Assembly (NCBI RefSeq): GCF_030232585.1
Contig: NZ_JASPJX010000002.1
Span: 62,001-126,000 of the forward strand
Source of the DNA: Corynebacterium sp. MSK008
GTDB taxonomy: Bacteria; Actinomycetota; Actinomycetes; Mycobacteriales; Mycobacteriaceae
Length of the DNA: 64,000 bases
Direction of reading: 5' to 3'
In this document: piece by piece, positions 1-8,982 of the stretch
Layout: the number at the start of each line of letters is the position of its first letter
Numbering within the stretch: the stretch's first letter is position 1
Position numbers and translations under genes: made by a program
Notes under the pieces: model-generated
Told to the model about the DNA's origin: nothing
Databases searched by the model: none
Seen by the model: only the letters and a program-made list of their open reading frames with translations

Positions 1-1619
1 AGGCCAAGGATGCCACCGGTGGTCTGCCGACCTCACTTGATGAGACCCTCAGTGCGTTCGCGAATATGCCCGATGGCGGTGTCATCGTCCTCGGCCTCGC
101 CGAAGAAGACGGGCAGATGCGCGTCCGCGGGGTTGCAAATGCGAAGGACCTGGCAGCCGGGCTTGGCACCAAGGCGCGCGAGCGCATTCACCCTCCAGTG
201 CAGCTTGGGGCCGTGCAAATCGCCACCATCGACGGGAAGCAGGTTGTAAGTTGCGTAATTCCTCCGCAACCACCCGAGCGCCGACCATTTCGGGTCGGCG
301 CCAATGGCCCCGCCTTCACACGATCGAGCGATGGCGATCACGAATTGAGCCGCGAAGAGGAGCTCTACCTCACCTCCCAGCGCAGTCAGCCAACCCACGA
401 CCGGCAACCAGTCGATGGAGCGGACGTGGACCGCGACCTGGTGCCGGAGCTGCTGGAACAGTACCTGAGTGCAGAGCAGCGAAGTTCGCGCCGCCTCCAG
501 GGGATGAGCCGTGACGAACTGCTCGTGCGTACAAACGTCGTCGACCACGAGACTGGTCTACCGACGGTTGCTGCGGTGTACGCGATGGGGCTCCACCCGC
601 AGCAGTTCCTCCCGCACACGGCCGTGAAGGCGCACGCGAGAGGTGACGGGCAGAACACCGGCCTGCGTCTCACCGACCACGATGAGTTCACCGGCCCTAT
701 TCCCGATCTCCTCGAATCAGCCGAGTCATGGGCCCGCAAGCACCTGATGCGCGGGGTCGCGTTTCGCGATGGCCACGGGTTCGACGCTCCCGAAATCCCG
801 GCCGTCGCGCTGAGAGAAGTTATCGCCAACTCGCTCGTTCACCGCGACCTTTCCGTTGCCAGCTTCGGCAGCTACCCGATGCTGGTCAAACTGCCGATGA
901 AGTTTATCGTTGAGAATCCCGGTGGGTTGTGGGGCCTGACAGAACGCGAGCTTGGCAAGACAAGCCCGCGGGCGAAAAACGCAGTGCTGTACCGCATGTG
1001 TTCCGCAATCAGGACCGAGGACGGCAAGCGAGTCATTGAAGGACATGCCACCGGGATTCCCGAAGTGCGGCGAAGCCTCCGCGACGCTTTCCTTCCGGCA
1101 CCCTATTTCAAAGACGAAGTAATCAAGTTCAAGGTGCTGCTGACCTCGTCGAGCATGCTGTCAGAGGAAGATAGGAACTGGCTTTCCCAGCAGCCTGGAG
1201 CCAACGTGATGTCTGTCGCGCAGAAACACGCGCTTGTAGCAATGCGGCACGGTGCGGAACTGACGAACTCCGCTTACCGCAATGAGTTCCCGATGGATTC
1301 GGTTCAGGCCCGGGACGAACTCCAGGAGCTGGTCCGCTTTGGGTTAGCCGAGCAGGTTGGGACCGGAAGAGGGACCGCGTACCGCCAGAGTGGGAGCGGC
1401 CAAGCGGAACTGCCAGTCCGTGCTGTCGGCGAAACTGCAACGAACGAACAGCGAGTGCTCGACTCGTTACAGCAGACTGGCCACCCTCTGAGCAGACGCG
1501 AGCTGGCTTTATCTACCGGGCTAAGCGAAAGCCAGGTGTACCGAGCCCTGAAAAACATCGATGGCCTCCAGCAGGGCCCGGCGCCCCATGACGGCAGAGT
1601 GGTCGTCTACTGGGTGTGA
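1..1619 (+). CDS. AlbA_2/Schlafen-type ATP-binding regulator, 5'-truncated
   Basis: The reading frame is open from base 3 to the stop at 1617-1619, so the gene begins before the window; the first ATG at 66 is internal. The visible N-terminus (TSLDETLSAFANMPDGG followed by VIVLGL) is the core of the AlbA_2 (Schlafen AAA_4) domain. A GHKL-type ATP-binding segment follows (REVIANSLVHRDLS, then ENPGGLWGL). The last 70 residues (RVLDSLQQTGHPLSRRELAL onward) look like a winged helix. Proteins of this layout are annotated as putative DNA-binding transcriptional regulators or RecG-like helicases, but their role is usually unknown. The context (next to tRNA-Leu, at the edge of the conserved cluster) fits accessory DNA. 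The family call is solid; the biological role is not inferred. Confidence 0.82.
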   Translation, partial: AKDATGGLPTSLDETLSAFANMPDGGVIVLGLAEEDGQMRVRGVANAKDLAAGLGTKARERIHPPVQLGAVQIATIDGKQVVSCVIPPQPPERRPFRVGANGPAFTRSSDGDHELSREEELYLTSQRSQPTHDRQPVDGADVDRDLVPELLEQYLSAEQRSSRRLQGMSRDELLVRTNVVDHETGLPTVAAVYAMGLHPQQFLPHTAVKAHARGDGQNTGLRLTDHDEFTGPIPDLLESAESWARKHLMRGVAFRDGHGFDAPEIPAVALREVIANSLVHRDLSVASFGSYPMLVKLPMKFIVENPGGLWGLTERELGKTSPRAKNAVLYRMCSAIRTEDGKRVIEGHATGIPEVRRSLRDAFLPAPYFKDEVIKFKVLLTSSSMLSEEDRNWLSQQPGANVMSVAQKHALVAMRHGAELTNSAYRNEFPMDSVQARDELQELVRFGLAEQVGTGRGTAYRQSGSGQAELPVRAVGETATNEQRVLDSLQQTGHPLSRRELALSTGLSESQVYRALKNIDGLQQGPAPHDGRVVVYWV

Positions 1620-1708
1620 TGTGGAGGCTGCCGGCGCGGACCGGAGGTCGTCGAGAAGCAAAAGCCCCGACCCACACTCCGCGGAGTATAAGTCGAGACT
1701 TCACATTG

Positions 1709-1792
1709 TGCCCGGGGGGGGACTTGAACCCCCACGTTCTTGCGAACACTGGCACCTGAAGCCAGCGCGTCTGCCAATTCCGCCACCCGGGC
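1709..1792 (-). tRNA. tRNA-Leu (anticodon CAG)
   Basis: On the minus strand the 84-nt sequence folds as a type II tRNA. The 7-bp acceptor stem is GCCCGGG paired with CCCGGGC, the discriminator is A, and the D loop contains AATTGGCAG. The anticodon stem CTGGC/GCCAG holds the loop TTCAGGT (anticodon CAG), there is a long variable arm, and the T loop contains GTTCAAGTC. CCA is not encoded. It decodes CUG, the commonest leucine codon in GC-rich genomes. Confidence 0.95.
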
Positions 1793-1895
1793 GGGCGACT
1801 TGATTAATATAGAACGCAGCTCACAAAAACCACAAATCGCCAGCGCACACCGCCTTTTACCCCGCGTCCATAACGGGGCCGACACGCTGCGCGGA

Positions 1896-1924
1896 TAGGT
1901 GGTGTCGGGTGCGGCACCTATACT
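1896..1924 (+). promoter_or_regulatory. Candidate promoter of the fhaA operon
   Basis: A good -10 hexamer TATACT lies at 1919-1924, about 48 bases before the fhaA start. The -35 region (TAGGTG at 1896-1901, spacing 17) is weak, as is common in corynebacterial promoters. It is the best match in the 180-base gap between tRNA-Leu and fhaA and could drive the whole fhaA-pknB series. Confidence 0.35.
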
Positions 1925-1971
1925 GTCCGGGTTACTTAAATTCCGATGTGAAGAAAGGAGGTGCGCAGGAA

Positions 1972-2856
1972 ATGGCAGTGATGGACAGGCTGGCAAAGCT
2001 GGACAGTTCTCTGCAGCGCGGCTTGGACAATTCCATGGCGGCGCTGTTCGGCGGCAAGGTTGTGCCTGAAGAAATTGAGGAGCTGGTCAAGCAGGAAGCC
2101 CAGGACTCGCTGGTGGTCACGGACAGGGACGAGTACGTCGCCCCGAACGTGTACGCGGTGGGTGTGTCTTCGAAGGACTTGGAGAACCTGTCGCAAAACC
2201 GCGATCTTCCTGTGGACCTCGCCGATCAACTCATGCGCTACGTGCGCAACAAGCAGTGGTTTTTGGATGGCCCTGTTGTTGTGCGTATCGCGGAGGAGTC
2301 GGGTCTGCGCACTGGCCAGCTCCGGGTGTCCTCGTATATCGACACCATGCCGGATGTGGTCAGCGGCTTCGACGCCATTGTGGCGGAGCCGAAGAAGCGC
2401 AAGGCCTCGCGCTCGCAATTGAAGGAGGATGCAATGTCCGAACCTAACTCCAACCAGCCGCAGGCCGCTGCCAACACCGATGCGGCCACGGTGAGCCTGC
2501 TGCTTCAGGACGGCTCGTCGCGCACGTACCTGGTCCACGAGGGCTCCAACATCCTGGGCCGCTCCAACGATTCGGACTTCCGCCTGCCGGACACCGGCGT
2601 GTCCCGCCAGCACGCGGAGATCACGTGGGATGGCCAGGTGGCGGTGCTGGTGGATTTGCAGTCCACCAACGGCACCACGGTCAACGACGAGCCGGTGGAG
2701 AACTGGATGCTCGCGGACGGCGACGTGATCACGCTGGGCCACTCCAATATTGAGGTCCGCATCGTCGGCAGCCAGGACCAGCCGCAGGCCGGTGCGAACG
2801 AGCCGCAGTTCACGGATTCGGTGGCGCACCCCAGCACCGAATACTTCCGCCCGTAA
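1972..2856 (+). CDS. fhaA: FhaA, DUF3662 and FHA domain protein
   Basis: This 294-residue protein has an N-terminal DUF3662 domain (about residues 1-125, including VVPEEIEELVKQEAQDS) and a C-terminal FHA domain (about 190-275, with GRSNDSDF, SRQHAEI and DLQSTNGT for phosphothreonine binding). In mycobacteria FhaA is phosphorylated by PknB and binds phosphorylated MurJ and CwlM, damping peptidoglycan synthesis at the membrane; genes for all these partners are in this window. The frame is open upstream, but ATG 1972 is chosen because AAAGGAGG lies about 10 bases before it. It is the first gene of an unbroken + strand series through pknB, with fhaB starting 12 bases after its stop. Confidence 0.95.
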   Translation: MAVMDRLAKLDSSLQRGLDNSMAALFGGKVVPEEIEELVKQEAQDSLVVTDRDEYVAPNVYAVGVSSKDLENLSQNRDLPVDLADQLMRYVRNKQWFLDGPVVVRIAEESGLRTGQLRVSSYIDTMPDVVSGFDAIVAEPKKRKASRSQLKEDAMSEPNSNQPQAAANTDAATVSLLLQDGSSRTYLVHEGSNILGRSNDSDFRLPDTGVSRQHAEITWDGQVAVLVDLQSTNGTTVNDEPVENWMLADGDVITLGHSNIEVRIVGSQDQPQAGANEPQFTDSVAHPSTEYFRP

Positions 2857-2868
2857 GAAGGGTTTCAC

Positions 2869-3318
2869 ATGGATTCGACCATGATCCTCAGCGCCCGCTT
2901 CGGCCTTCTGGCCTTGCTCTGGGTGTTCATTTTCCTGGTGATCTGGACGCAGAGGAAGGATGTGGTGTCGGCGGGTGGCGCGGTGCGTCGTCAAGCAAGT
3001 GCCTCCGCCCCCGCCCCCAGGGAGAAAGCCCGCACCCTTGCGGTAGTTGAGGGGCCGCTGCAAGGCTCCCACATGGAAATTGCCAGCTTAGAAGACTTGA
3101 CTGTCGGCAGAGCGGGAGACAACGATTTCCAGCTGGGCGACGACTTCGCCTCCTCGCGCCACGCGCGCCTGTTCCGCAGGGGCAGCGACTGGTTCGTGGA
3201 GGACCTGGATTCGCGCAACGGCACCTTCGTCAACGGGGTGCGCATTGATCAGCCTGAGCGGGTGACCGTGGGCACGGACATGAAGATGGGACGCACGATT
3301 GTGAGGCTGATGCCGTGA
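2869..3318 (+). CDS. fhaB: FhaB (FipA-like), membrane-anchored FHA protein
   Basis: This 149-residue protein has one N-terminal transmembrane helix (about residues 5-26, LLALLWVFIFLVIW), a short linker and a C-terminal FHA domain (GRAGDNDF, SSRHARLF, DLDSRNGTFVNG). The FHA core residues G, R, S, H and N are present, so phosphothreonine recognition is expected. In mycobacteria the orthologue (FipA) is a PknA/PknB substrate that supports FtsZ-FtsQ assembly. Its stop overlaps the GTG start of pstP by 4 bases, indicating translational coupling. Confidence 0.93.
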   Translation: MDSTMILSARFGLLALLWVFIFLVIWTQRKDVVSAGGAVRRQASASAPAPREKARTLAVVEGPLQGSHMEIASLEDLTVGRAGDNDFQLGDDFASSRHARLFRRGSDWFVEDLDSRNGTFVNGVRIDQPERVTVGTDMKMGRTIVRLMP

Positions 3319-4682
3319 AGCTCGCATTAGATTTCGTGGCCGTGTCCGACCGGGGCCTGGTCCGCGGCAACAACGAGGACTCCGCCTACGCAGGCCCGCA
3401 CCTGCTGGTGCTTGCGGACGGCATGGGCGGCCACGCCGCCGGCGAGGTGGCCAGCCAGCTCATGGTCGAGCACCTCGAGCACCTGGACCGCGACCCCGAG
3501 GACGCGGACATGCTCGCCCTTCTGGGCGCGGCGGCCGAGGACGGCAACGCCTCCATCGAGGCGTCCGTGGCCGAGCACCCCGAGCAAGCCGGCATGGGCA
3601 CCACCCTCACCGCGGCGATGTTCAACGGCCGCGAGCTCGGCCTGATCCACGTGGGCGACTCCAGGGGCTATCTGCTTCGCGACGGCGAGCTCCGCCAGCT
3701 CACCGTCGACGACACCTTTGTCCAGTCGCTGGTCAACGACGGCAAACTCGCCCCCGAGGACGTCTCCTCGCACCCGCAGAAGTCCCTGATTTTGAAGGCG
3801 TACACCGGCCGGGCAGTGGAGCCGCACCTGGAGCTGATCCAGGTCCAGCCGGGCGACCGGATCCTGCTGTGCTCCGACGGGTTGAGCGACCCGGTGACCC
3901 AGCAGACCATCCAACTCGCGCTCGGCGACGGCACCCCGGAGATGGCGGCGAACCGCCTGATCGAGCTGGCGCTGCGCTCCGGCGGGCCGGACAACGTCAC
4001 CGTGGTGGTGGCGGAGGTCGTGGAGGCCTCGGAGAACAACACCCGCGAGAACCGCGCCGTGGTCAGGGCCGGCGCGCTGGACCCGGGCTACGAGTCCTCC
4101 CACCCGGACTCCGCCGCCTCGCGCGCAGCAGCGCTGTTGCGCAAGTCCGAGACCATCACCCCGGACCACAACCGGGCCAAGCTCCAAGACGCGGACGCGT
4201 CCGACGACGAGGAGGGCCACACTAGCGGCGCTGTCGGTGTCGCAGGGAAGAAGCAGCCGTCGTCGGTGTGGCCTTGGGTCGTCGCAACGCTTGTGCTTCT
4301 GCTGGTGCTCGCGGTGGCGGGCGTGATGTGGTCGCAGTCCCGCGCCACCGACGAGTACACGCTGAAGGTGCAGGACTCCGGCGAGTTCGTGGTGCAGCAC
4401 ACCACCCGCGACAACCTGTTCGCGGACGCGAAAACCGAGGACATCCAGCGCGCCTGCCTGAACACCAAGGGCGACCTGCGCGTGATTTCCAAGGACACCA
4501 AGCCGGGCGATTGCAGCATCTTTACCACCGAAGACTTGCCGCAAGACAAGCGCGAGGTCGCGGACGTCACCGGCTCCTACGACGACGTATTAGCCAAGCT
4601 GAATGAGTTGGCGGATCAGGCGCTGCCGGCCTGCACGGACAAGAAGAGCGCCGACGAGGGCAAGTGCCGGGAGGTGCGATGA
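3315..4682 (+). CDS. pstP: PstP, PP2C-family serine/threonine phosphatase
   Basis: This 455-residue protein has a cytoplasmic PPM/PP2C catalytic domain (about residues 1-238). Metal-site motifs are visible: NNEDSAY, LADGMGGH, HVGDSRGYL, CSDGLSD and GGPDNVTVV. An acidic linker, one transmembrane helix (about 315-338, VWPWVVATLVLLLVLAVAGV) and an extracytoplasmic tail follow. It reverses phosphorylation by PknA and PknB. It starts at GTG 3315, inside the fhaB stop (GTGA). The rodA start overlaps its stop as ATGA, so the phosphatase is embedded in the cell-wall elongation operon. Confidence 0.96.
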   Translation: MKLALDFVAVSDRGLVRGNNEDSAYAGPHLLVLADGMGGHAAGEVASQLMVEHLEHLDRDPEDADMLALLGAAAEDGNASIEASVAEHPEQAGMGTTLTAAMFNGRELGLIHVGDSRGYLLRDGELRQLTVDDTFVQSLVNDGKLAPEDVSSHPQKSLILKAYTGRAVEPHLELIQVQPGDRILLCSDGLSDPVTQQTIQLALGDGTPEMAANRLIELALRSGGPDNVTVVVAEVVEASENNTRENRAVVRAGALDPGYESSHPDSAASRAAALLRKSETITPDHNRAKLQDADASDDEEGHTSGAVGVAGKKQPSSVWPWVVATLVLLLVLAVAGVMWSQSRATDEYTLKVQDSGEFVVQHTTRDNLFADAKTEDIQRACLNTKGDLRVISKDTKPGDCSIFTTEDLPQDKREVADVTGSYDDVLAKLNELADQALPACTDKKSADEGKCREVR

Positions 4683-6031
4683 GCCGCCTAGTATCCCGCA
4701 GCCGCGAGCTGCTCCTCCTGCTGTTCACCACAGGCCTGCTAGCCCTCATGCTCTTTGGCTTAGAGACGAGCCAAGGGCGCACCCTGTCCACCGAGATGCT
4801 CTACATCATCGGCGGGTTCATGGGCGTCTACGCCATCGCACACGTAGCCATCGCGTTCTTGGCACCGCACGCGGACCAGGTGATGCTGCCCGTGGTGGCG
4901 CTGCTCAACGCCGTGGGCCTGGTGGTGATCTACCGCCTTGACCTGGCAGAACGCCCCGGCTACGGGCCGCTGGCGGAGCGCCAGATGCTGTGGTCCTTAG
5001 TCGGCGTGGGGCTGATGGTGCTCACGCTCATTGTCATCCGCGACCACAAGTCCCTGTCGCGCTACTCCTACCTGCTGGGCCTGGTTGGCCTGATTCTGTT
5101 GGCCCTGCCGCTGGTGTGGCCGCAGCCCCCGGGGTATGAGGAAGCGCGCATCTGGCTGTGGCTCGGGCCGTTTTCCATCCAGCCCGGCGAGTTTTCCAAG
5201 ATCCTGCTGTTGATCTTCTTCGCCCAGCTGCTGGCCCAGAAGCGCGCCCTGTTCACCGTCGCCGGCAAGCGCTTCTTGGGCATGACCTTCCCCCGCCTGC
5301 GCGACCTCGCGCCGATCCTCATGGTGTGGGCCATCGCCATTTTGATCATGGGCATCTCCAACGACTTCGGCCCGGCGCTGTTGCTGTTCGCCACCGTGCT
5401 GGGCATGGTCTACTTCGCCACCGGGCGCGCATCCTGGCTGTTCATCGGCGTGGGCTTGGTTGCCGTGGGCGGCTACGCCGTCTACCAGGTCAGCTCCAAG
5501 ATCCAGGAGCGCGTGTCCAACTTCATCGACCCGTTCGCGGACTTCGACGGCATTGGCAACCAGCCCGCCAACGCGCTGATCGGCCTGAGCTGGGGCGGCA
5601 TCACCGGCACCGGCCTGGGCTACGGCCACCCGGAGCTGGTGCCCGTGGCGCACTCCGACTACATCCTGGCCGCCATCGGCGAGGAGCTGGGCTTTGTGGG
5701 CATCGCGGCTGTGCTGTGCCTGTTCGCGGTGTTTATCACCCGCGGGTTCCGCACCGCCATGCAGGCGCGCGACTCCTACGGCAAGCTGCTCGCCTCCGGG
5801 TTGGCGCTGACGATCGTGATCCAGATCTTCGTGGTCGCCGGTGGAGTGTCCGCGATGATGCCCATGACGGGCCTGACCACGCCGTTCATGTCCGCCGGCG
5901 GTTCGTCCGTGATGGCCAACTACATCCTGCTGGGGCTGCTGCTGCGCATCTCCAACAGCGCGAACCGCCCCGCAGACTACGACGCCGTCGCCGCGGGCAC
6001 CGCGCGTCCTGAGGTGGTGGGTGCACGATGA
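4679..6031 (+). CDS. rodA: RodA, SEDS-family peptidoglycan glycosyltransferase
   Basis: This 450-residue polytopic membrane protein of the FtsW/RodA/SpoVE family has about ten hydrophobic segments and the family signature near the C-terminus (GLTTPFMSAGGSSVMANY). It polymerizes lipid II together with a class B penicillin-binding protein, here the adjacent PbpA. The frame extends to a GTG at 4664, but ATG 4679 is chosen because it overlaps the pstP stop (ATGA) and has GGGAGG a few bases upstream. The pbpA start overlaps its own stop, also as ATGA. Confidence 0.95.
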   Translation: MSRLVSRSRELLLLLFTTGLLALMLFGLETSQGRTLSTEMLYIIGGFMGVYAIAHVAIAFLAPHADQVMLPVVALLNAVGLVVIYRLDLAERPGYGPLAERQMLWSLVGVGLMVLTLIVIRDHKSLSRYSYLLGLVGLILLALPLVWPQPPGYEEARIWLWLGPFSIQPGEFSKILLLIFFAQLLAQKRALFTVAGKRFLGMTFPRLRDLAPILMVWAIAILIMGISNDFGPALLLFATVLGMVYFATGRASWLFIGVGLVAVGGYAVYQVSSKIQERVSNFIDPFADFDGIGNQPANALIGLSWGGITGTGLGYGHPELVPVAHSDYILAAIGEELGFVGIAAVLCLFAVFITRGFRTAMQARDSYGKLLASGLALTIVIQIFVVAGGVSAMMPMTGLTTPFMSAGGSSVMANYILLGLLLRISNSANRPADYDAVAAGTARPEVVGAR

Positions 6032-7482
6032 ACAAGTCCATCCGCTACGGCGCCGTGGTCGCGCTGCTGATGATCGCGGCGCTGTTGGTCAACTTCACCG
6101 TGGTGCAGGGAATGCGCGAAGACGAGTACGCGCAGAACCAGCACAACTCGCGCATCCTCATGGACCTCAAGCGCACCAATCGCGGCGACATCGTCGCGGG
6201 CGGGACCGTGCTGGCGCAGAGCCACCGCGACGAAGAGACCGGCTTCTACCAGCGCACCTACCCCAACATGCCGTGGTCGTTCGCGCCGATCGTGGGGTTT
6301 GTCTCCGACCAGTTCGGCACCTCCCAGCTGGAGGCCACCCACAACGGCGACCTCACCGGCGACTCCGGCACCGCCTCGCGCTTCCTGCGCACCGGGCTCG
6401 AGGACGGCAAGAAGGGCGACACCGTCGACCTGACGCTGGACCCGAACCTACAGGCCTTCTCGTACGACCAGCTGGCCAAGCCGGGTTTTGATGGTGCGGT
6501 GGTGGCCGTGAGGGCGTCGACAGGCGAGGTGCTCTCCATGGCCTCGACCCCCAGCTTTGACCCCAACGGCATCGCCAACCCAGCGACCGCCGAGGGCGCC
6601 TGGGCCGAGGCCACCGGCAACCCGGCGAACCCGCTGCTGAACCACGCGGCGCAGGAGCAGCTGCCGCCGGGCTCGATCTTCAAGATCATCACCACCGCCG
6701 CGGGTCTGCGAAACGGCTTCACGCCGGAGTCGCCGCTGACCGGCGAGGCGCAGACGATCCTGCCGGGCACGGACAACATCCCGCTGACCAACGACGGCGG
6801 CCAGCCCTGCGCCGGCGGCGGGCAGGTGCCGCTGCGCACCGCGTTCGCCCTGTCCTGCAACACCGCGTTCGTGCAGATGGGCCTCGCCATGGGCCCGGAT
6901 GCGCTGCGCGACGCCGCCGCCCGCTTCGGCGTGGGCGAGCGCTACAACCTGGGCCTGCCGAATGCCGCCGGCTCGCTGGGCGATCTGCCCGGCGGCGCCG
7001 AGCTGGCGCAGTCCACCATCGGTCAGCGCGACGTGACCATGACCGCGCTGCAGGCGGCGATGATGTCTGCGACCATCGCAAATAAGGGCAAGCGCATGGA
7101 ACCGCACGTGGTGCGGCAAGTGCGCAACGCCGACGGCAAGGTCCTGCACGAAACCGAGCCGGTGGAACTCAACGAGGCCGTAACGGAAGAGGAAGCCGCG
7201 ACGATCACGGACTTGATGTTCGCGTCCGAGCGGTGGACCTTCGGCTACGACGGCAACGGATTCGCCTCCAAGACCGGCACGGCCGAGCACGCCGAAGGCG
7301 CCGCCCCGCACGTGTGGTACGTCGCCTTCGACCCGGCCAAGGACGTCGCCGTTGCCGTGGTGGTGAAAAACGGTGCCAACATGGGCGAGGCAGCCTACGG
7401 CGGCCAAGTCGCCGGGCCGATCGGACGCGCCGTGCTGCGCGCAGCACCCGCCGCCCCCGCACCCGTGGAAGGAGCACAGTAG
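6028..7482 (+). CDS. pbpA: PbpA, class B penicillin-binding protein (transpeptidase)
   Basis: This 484-residue protein has an N-terminal signal anchor (about residues 9-28) and a transpeptidase domain. The catalytic motifs are present: SIFK (Ser216-Lys219), SCN (about 276-278) and KTGTA (about 416). It cross-links glycan made by its SEDS partner RodA. Compared with FtsI it lacks a long N-terminal pedestal, as expected for actinobacterial PbpA. Its ATG overlaps the rodA stop by 4 bases and pknA begins on the base after its stop. Confidence 0.95.
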   Translation: MNKSIRYGAVVALLMIAALLVNFTVVQGMREDEYAQNQHNSRILMDLKRTNRGDIVAGGTVLAQSHRDEETGFYQRTYPNMPWSFAPIVGFVSDQFGTSQLEATHNGDLTGDSGTASRFLRTGLEDGKKGDTVDLTLDPNLQAFSYDQLAKPGFDGAVVAVRASTGEVLSMASTPSFDPNGIANPATAEGAWAEATGNPANPLLNHAAQEQLPPGSIFKIITTAAGLRNGFTPESPLTGEAQTILPGTDNIPLTNDGGQPCAGGGQVPLRTAFALSCNTAFVQMGLAMGPDALRDAAARFGVGERYNLGLPNAAGSLGDLPGGAELAQSTIGQRDVTMTALQAAMMSATIANKGKRMEPHVVRQVRNADGKVLHETEPVELNEAVTEEEAATITDLMFASERWTFGYDGNGFASKTGTAEHAEGAAPHVWYVAFDPAKDVAVAVVVKNGANMGEAAYGGQVAGPIGRAVLRAAPAAPAPVEGAQ

Positions 7483-8982
7483 ATGAACACCGAAAACCGC
7501 GAGGACCTGCAACAGCTCGTCGGCGACGGCTACCAGCTGCAGTGGATCATCGGCCACGGCGGCATGTCCACCGTGTGGCTGGCGGACGACCTGGCCAACG
7601 AGCGCGAGGTGGCCATCAAGGTGCTGCGGCCCGAGTTCAGCTCCAACGCGGAGTTCCTCGCCCGCTTCCGCAACGAGGCGTTGAGCGCCCAGGGCATCAA
7701 CTCCGACAACGTGGTGGCCACCTACGACTACCGCGAGGCAGACACCGACGCGGGCTTTACCGTCTGCTACATCATCATGGAGTACATCCGCGGCGAGTCG
7801 CTCGCGGACCTCATCGCCCGCGAGGGCCAACTGGATGAGGCACTAGCTCTCGACGTCCTGGAGCAGGCCGCCCACGGCCTCGCCGTGATCCACCGCATGG
7901 GGCTGGTGCACCGCGACATCAAGCCGGGCAACCTCATGCTCACCCAGCACGGGCAGGTCAAAATCACGGACTTCGGCATCGCCAAGGCCGCCGCAGCCGT
8001 GCCCCTGACCCGCACCGGCATGGTGGTGGGCACCGCCCAGTACGTCTCCCCCGAGCAGGCCCAGGGCATGAAGGTCACCGCGGCGTCCGACGTGTACTCG
8101 CTCGGCGTGGTGGGCTACGAGCTGCTCTCCGGCAAGCGCCCCTTCACCGGCGACTCGTCGGTGTCCGTCGCGCTCGCGCACGTCTCCGCCGAGCCGCCCG
8201 CGCTTCCGATTAGTGTGTCTGCCCCAGCGCGCGAGCTCATCGAGATCGCCCTGCGCAAGGATCCCGGCCAGCGCTTCCGCGACGGCAACGAGTTCCAGCT
8301 GGCCATCTCCCAGGTCCGCCAGGGCCTGCGGCCCGCCCAGCCCGGTGGCCACACCCAGGTCGTGGCCACCGAGCCGTCCGCCACCGCGTCCACCCAGATG
8401 CTGGCCAGCGTCGCCGAGGAGCGCACCTCCCGCCCCGAGGGCGCCTACCCGCCGTCCGCGGCGACACCAGCGCCGCGCGAACACGAAGCGGACAAGAAGT
8501 CGTCTAAGGCAGGCCCGGTCATCTCCGCGATCTTGCTGCTCGCGCTTCTGGCCGGCGGCGCCGCCTGGGCGTACACCGAGGGCGTGTTCGACCGCTTCAC
8601 CGGCGGCGGCACCCCCACCACCCCGCGGCCCACCATGAGCGCGACCACCCCGACGCCGGAGGAAGAGGCAGACACGGAGGATCCGGTCACCGAGACCACC
8701 ACCGAGCGCGAGCGCACCACCATCACGGAGCCGCGCAACCCGGGCACCCTGCGCTTCGAGGAGCCCGAGGCCGACAACGCACCGGCCCCGGCGGAGCCGT
8801 CCGCCGAGCCGCCCGCCCCCGGAACTTCCGCGCCGGAGCAGCCGTCCGCGGCGACTCCGACGCAGCAGGGTGGGGCGCCGGCAGGTGAGCCGTCGATAGG
8901 CAATCAGCCCGAGGTCACGAACTCACCGGCCCCTGCGGTAGAATTGCCCAACCTTGATAGCTTGCTCGGAGGTGGCAGGTAA
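7483..8982 (+). CDS. pknA: PknA, Hanks-type serine/threonine protein kinase
   Basis: This 499-residue protein has an N-terminal kinase domain with glycine loop GHGGMSTV, catalytic lysine in VAIKVLR (K46), HRDIKPGN loop, DFG and the APE-equivalent SPEQA. One transmembrane helix follows (around residues 346-362, ILLLALLAGGAAWAY), then a Thr/Pro/Glu-rich extracytoplasmic tail without PASTA repeats. PknA acts with PknB on division and wall-synthesis proteins. It is immediately followed by pknB (TAA then ATG with no gap). The low-complexity tail may be poorly conserved between species. Confidence 0.96.
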   Translation: MNTENREDLQQLVGDGYQLQWIIGHGGMSTVWLADDLANEREVAIKVLRPEFSSNAEFLARFRNEALSAQGINSDNVVATYDYREADTDAGFTVCYIIMEYIRGESLADLIAREGQLDEALALDVLEQAAHGLAVIHRMGLVHRDIKPGNLMLTQHGQVKITDFGIAKAAAAVPLTRTGMVVGTAQYVSPEQAQGMKVTAASDVYSLGVVGYELLSGKRPFTGDSSVSVALAHVSAEPPALPISVSAPARELIEIALRKDPGQRFRDGNEFQLAISQVRQGLRPAQPGGHTQVVATEPSATASTQMLASVAEERTSRPEGAYPPSAATPAPREHEADKKSSKAGPVISAILLLALLAGGAAWAYTEGVFDRFTGGGTPTTPRPTMSATTPTPEEEADTEDPVTETTTERERTTITEPRNPGTLRFEEPEADNAPAPAEPSAEPPAPGTSAPEQPSAATPTQQGGAPAGEPSIGNQPEVTNSPAPAVELPNLDSLLGGGR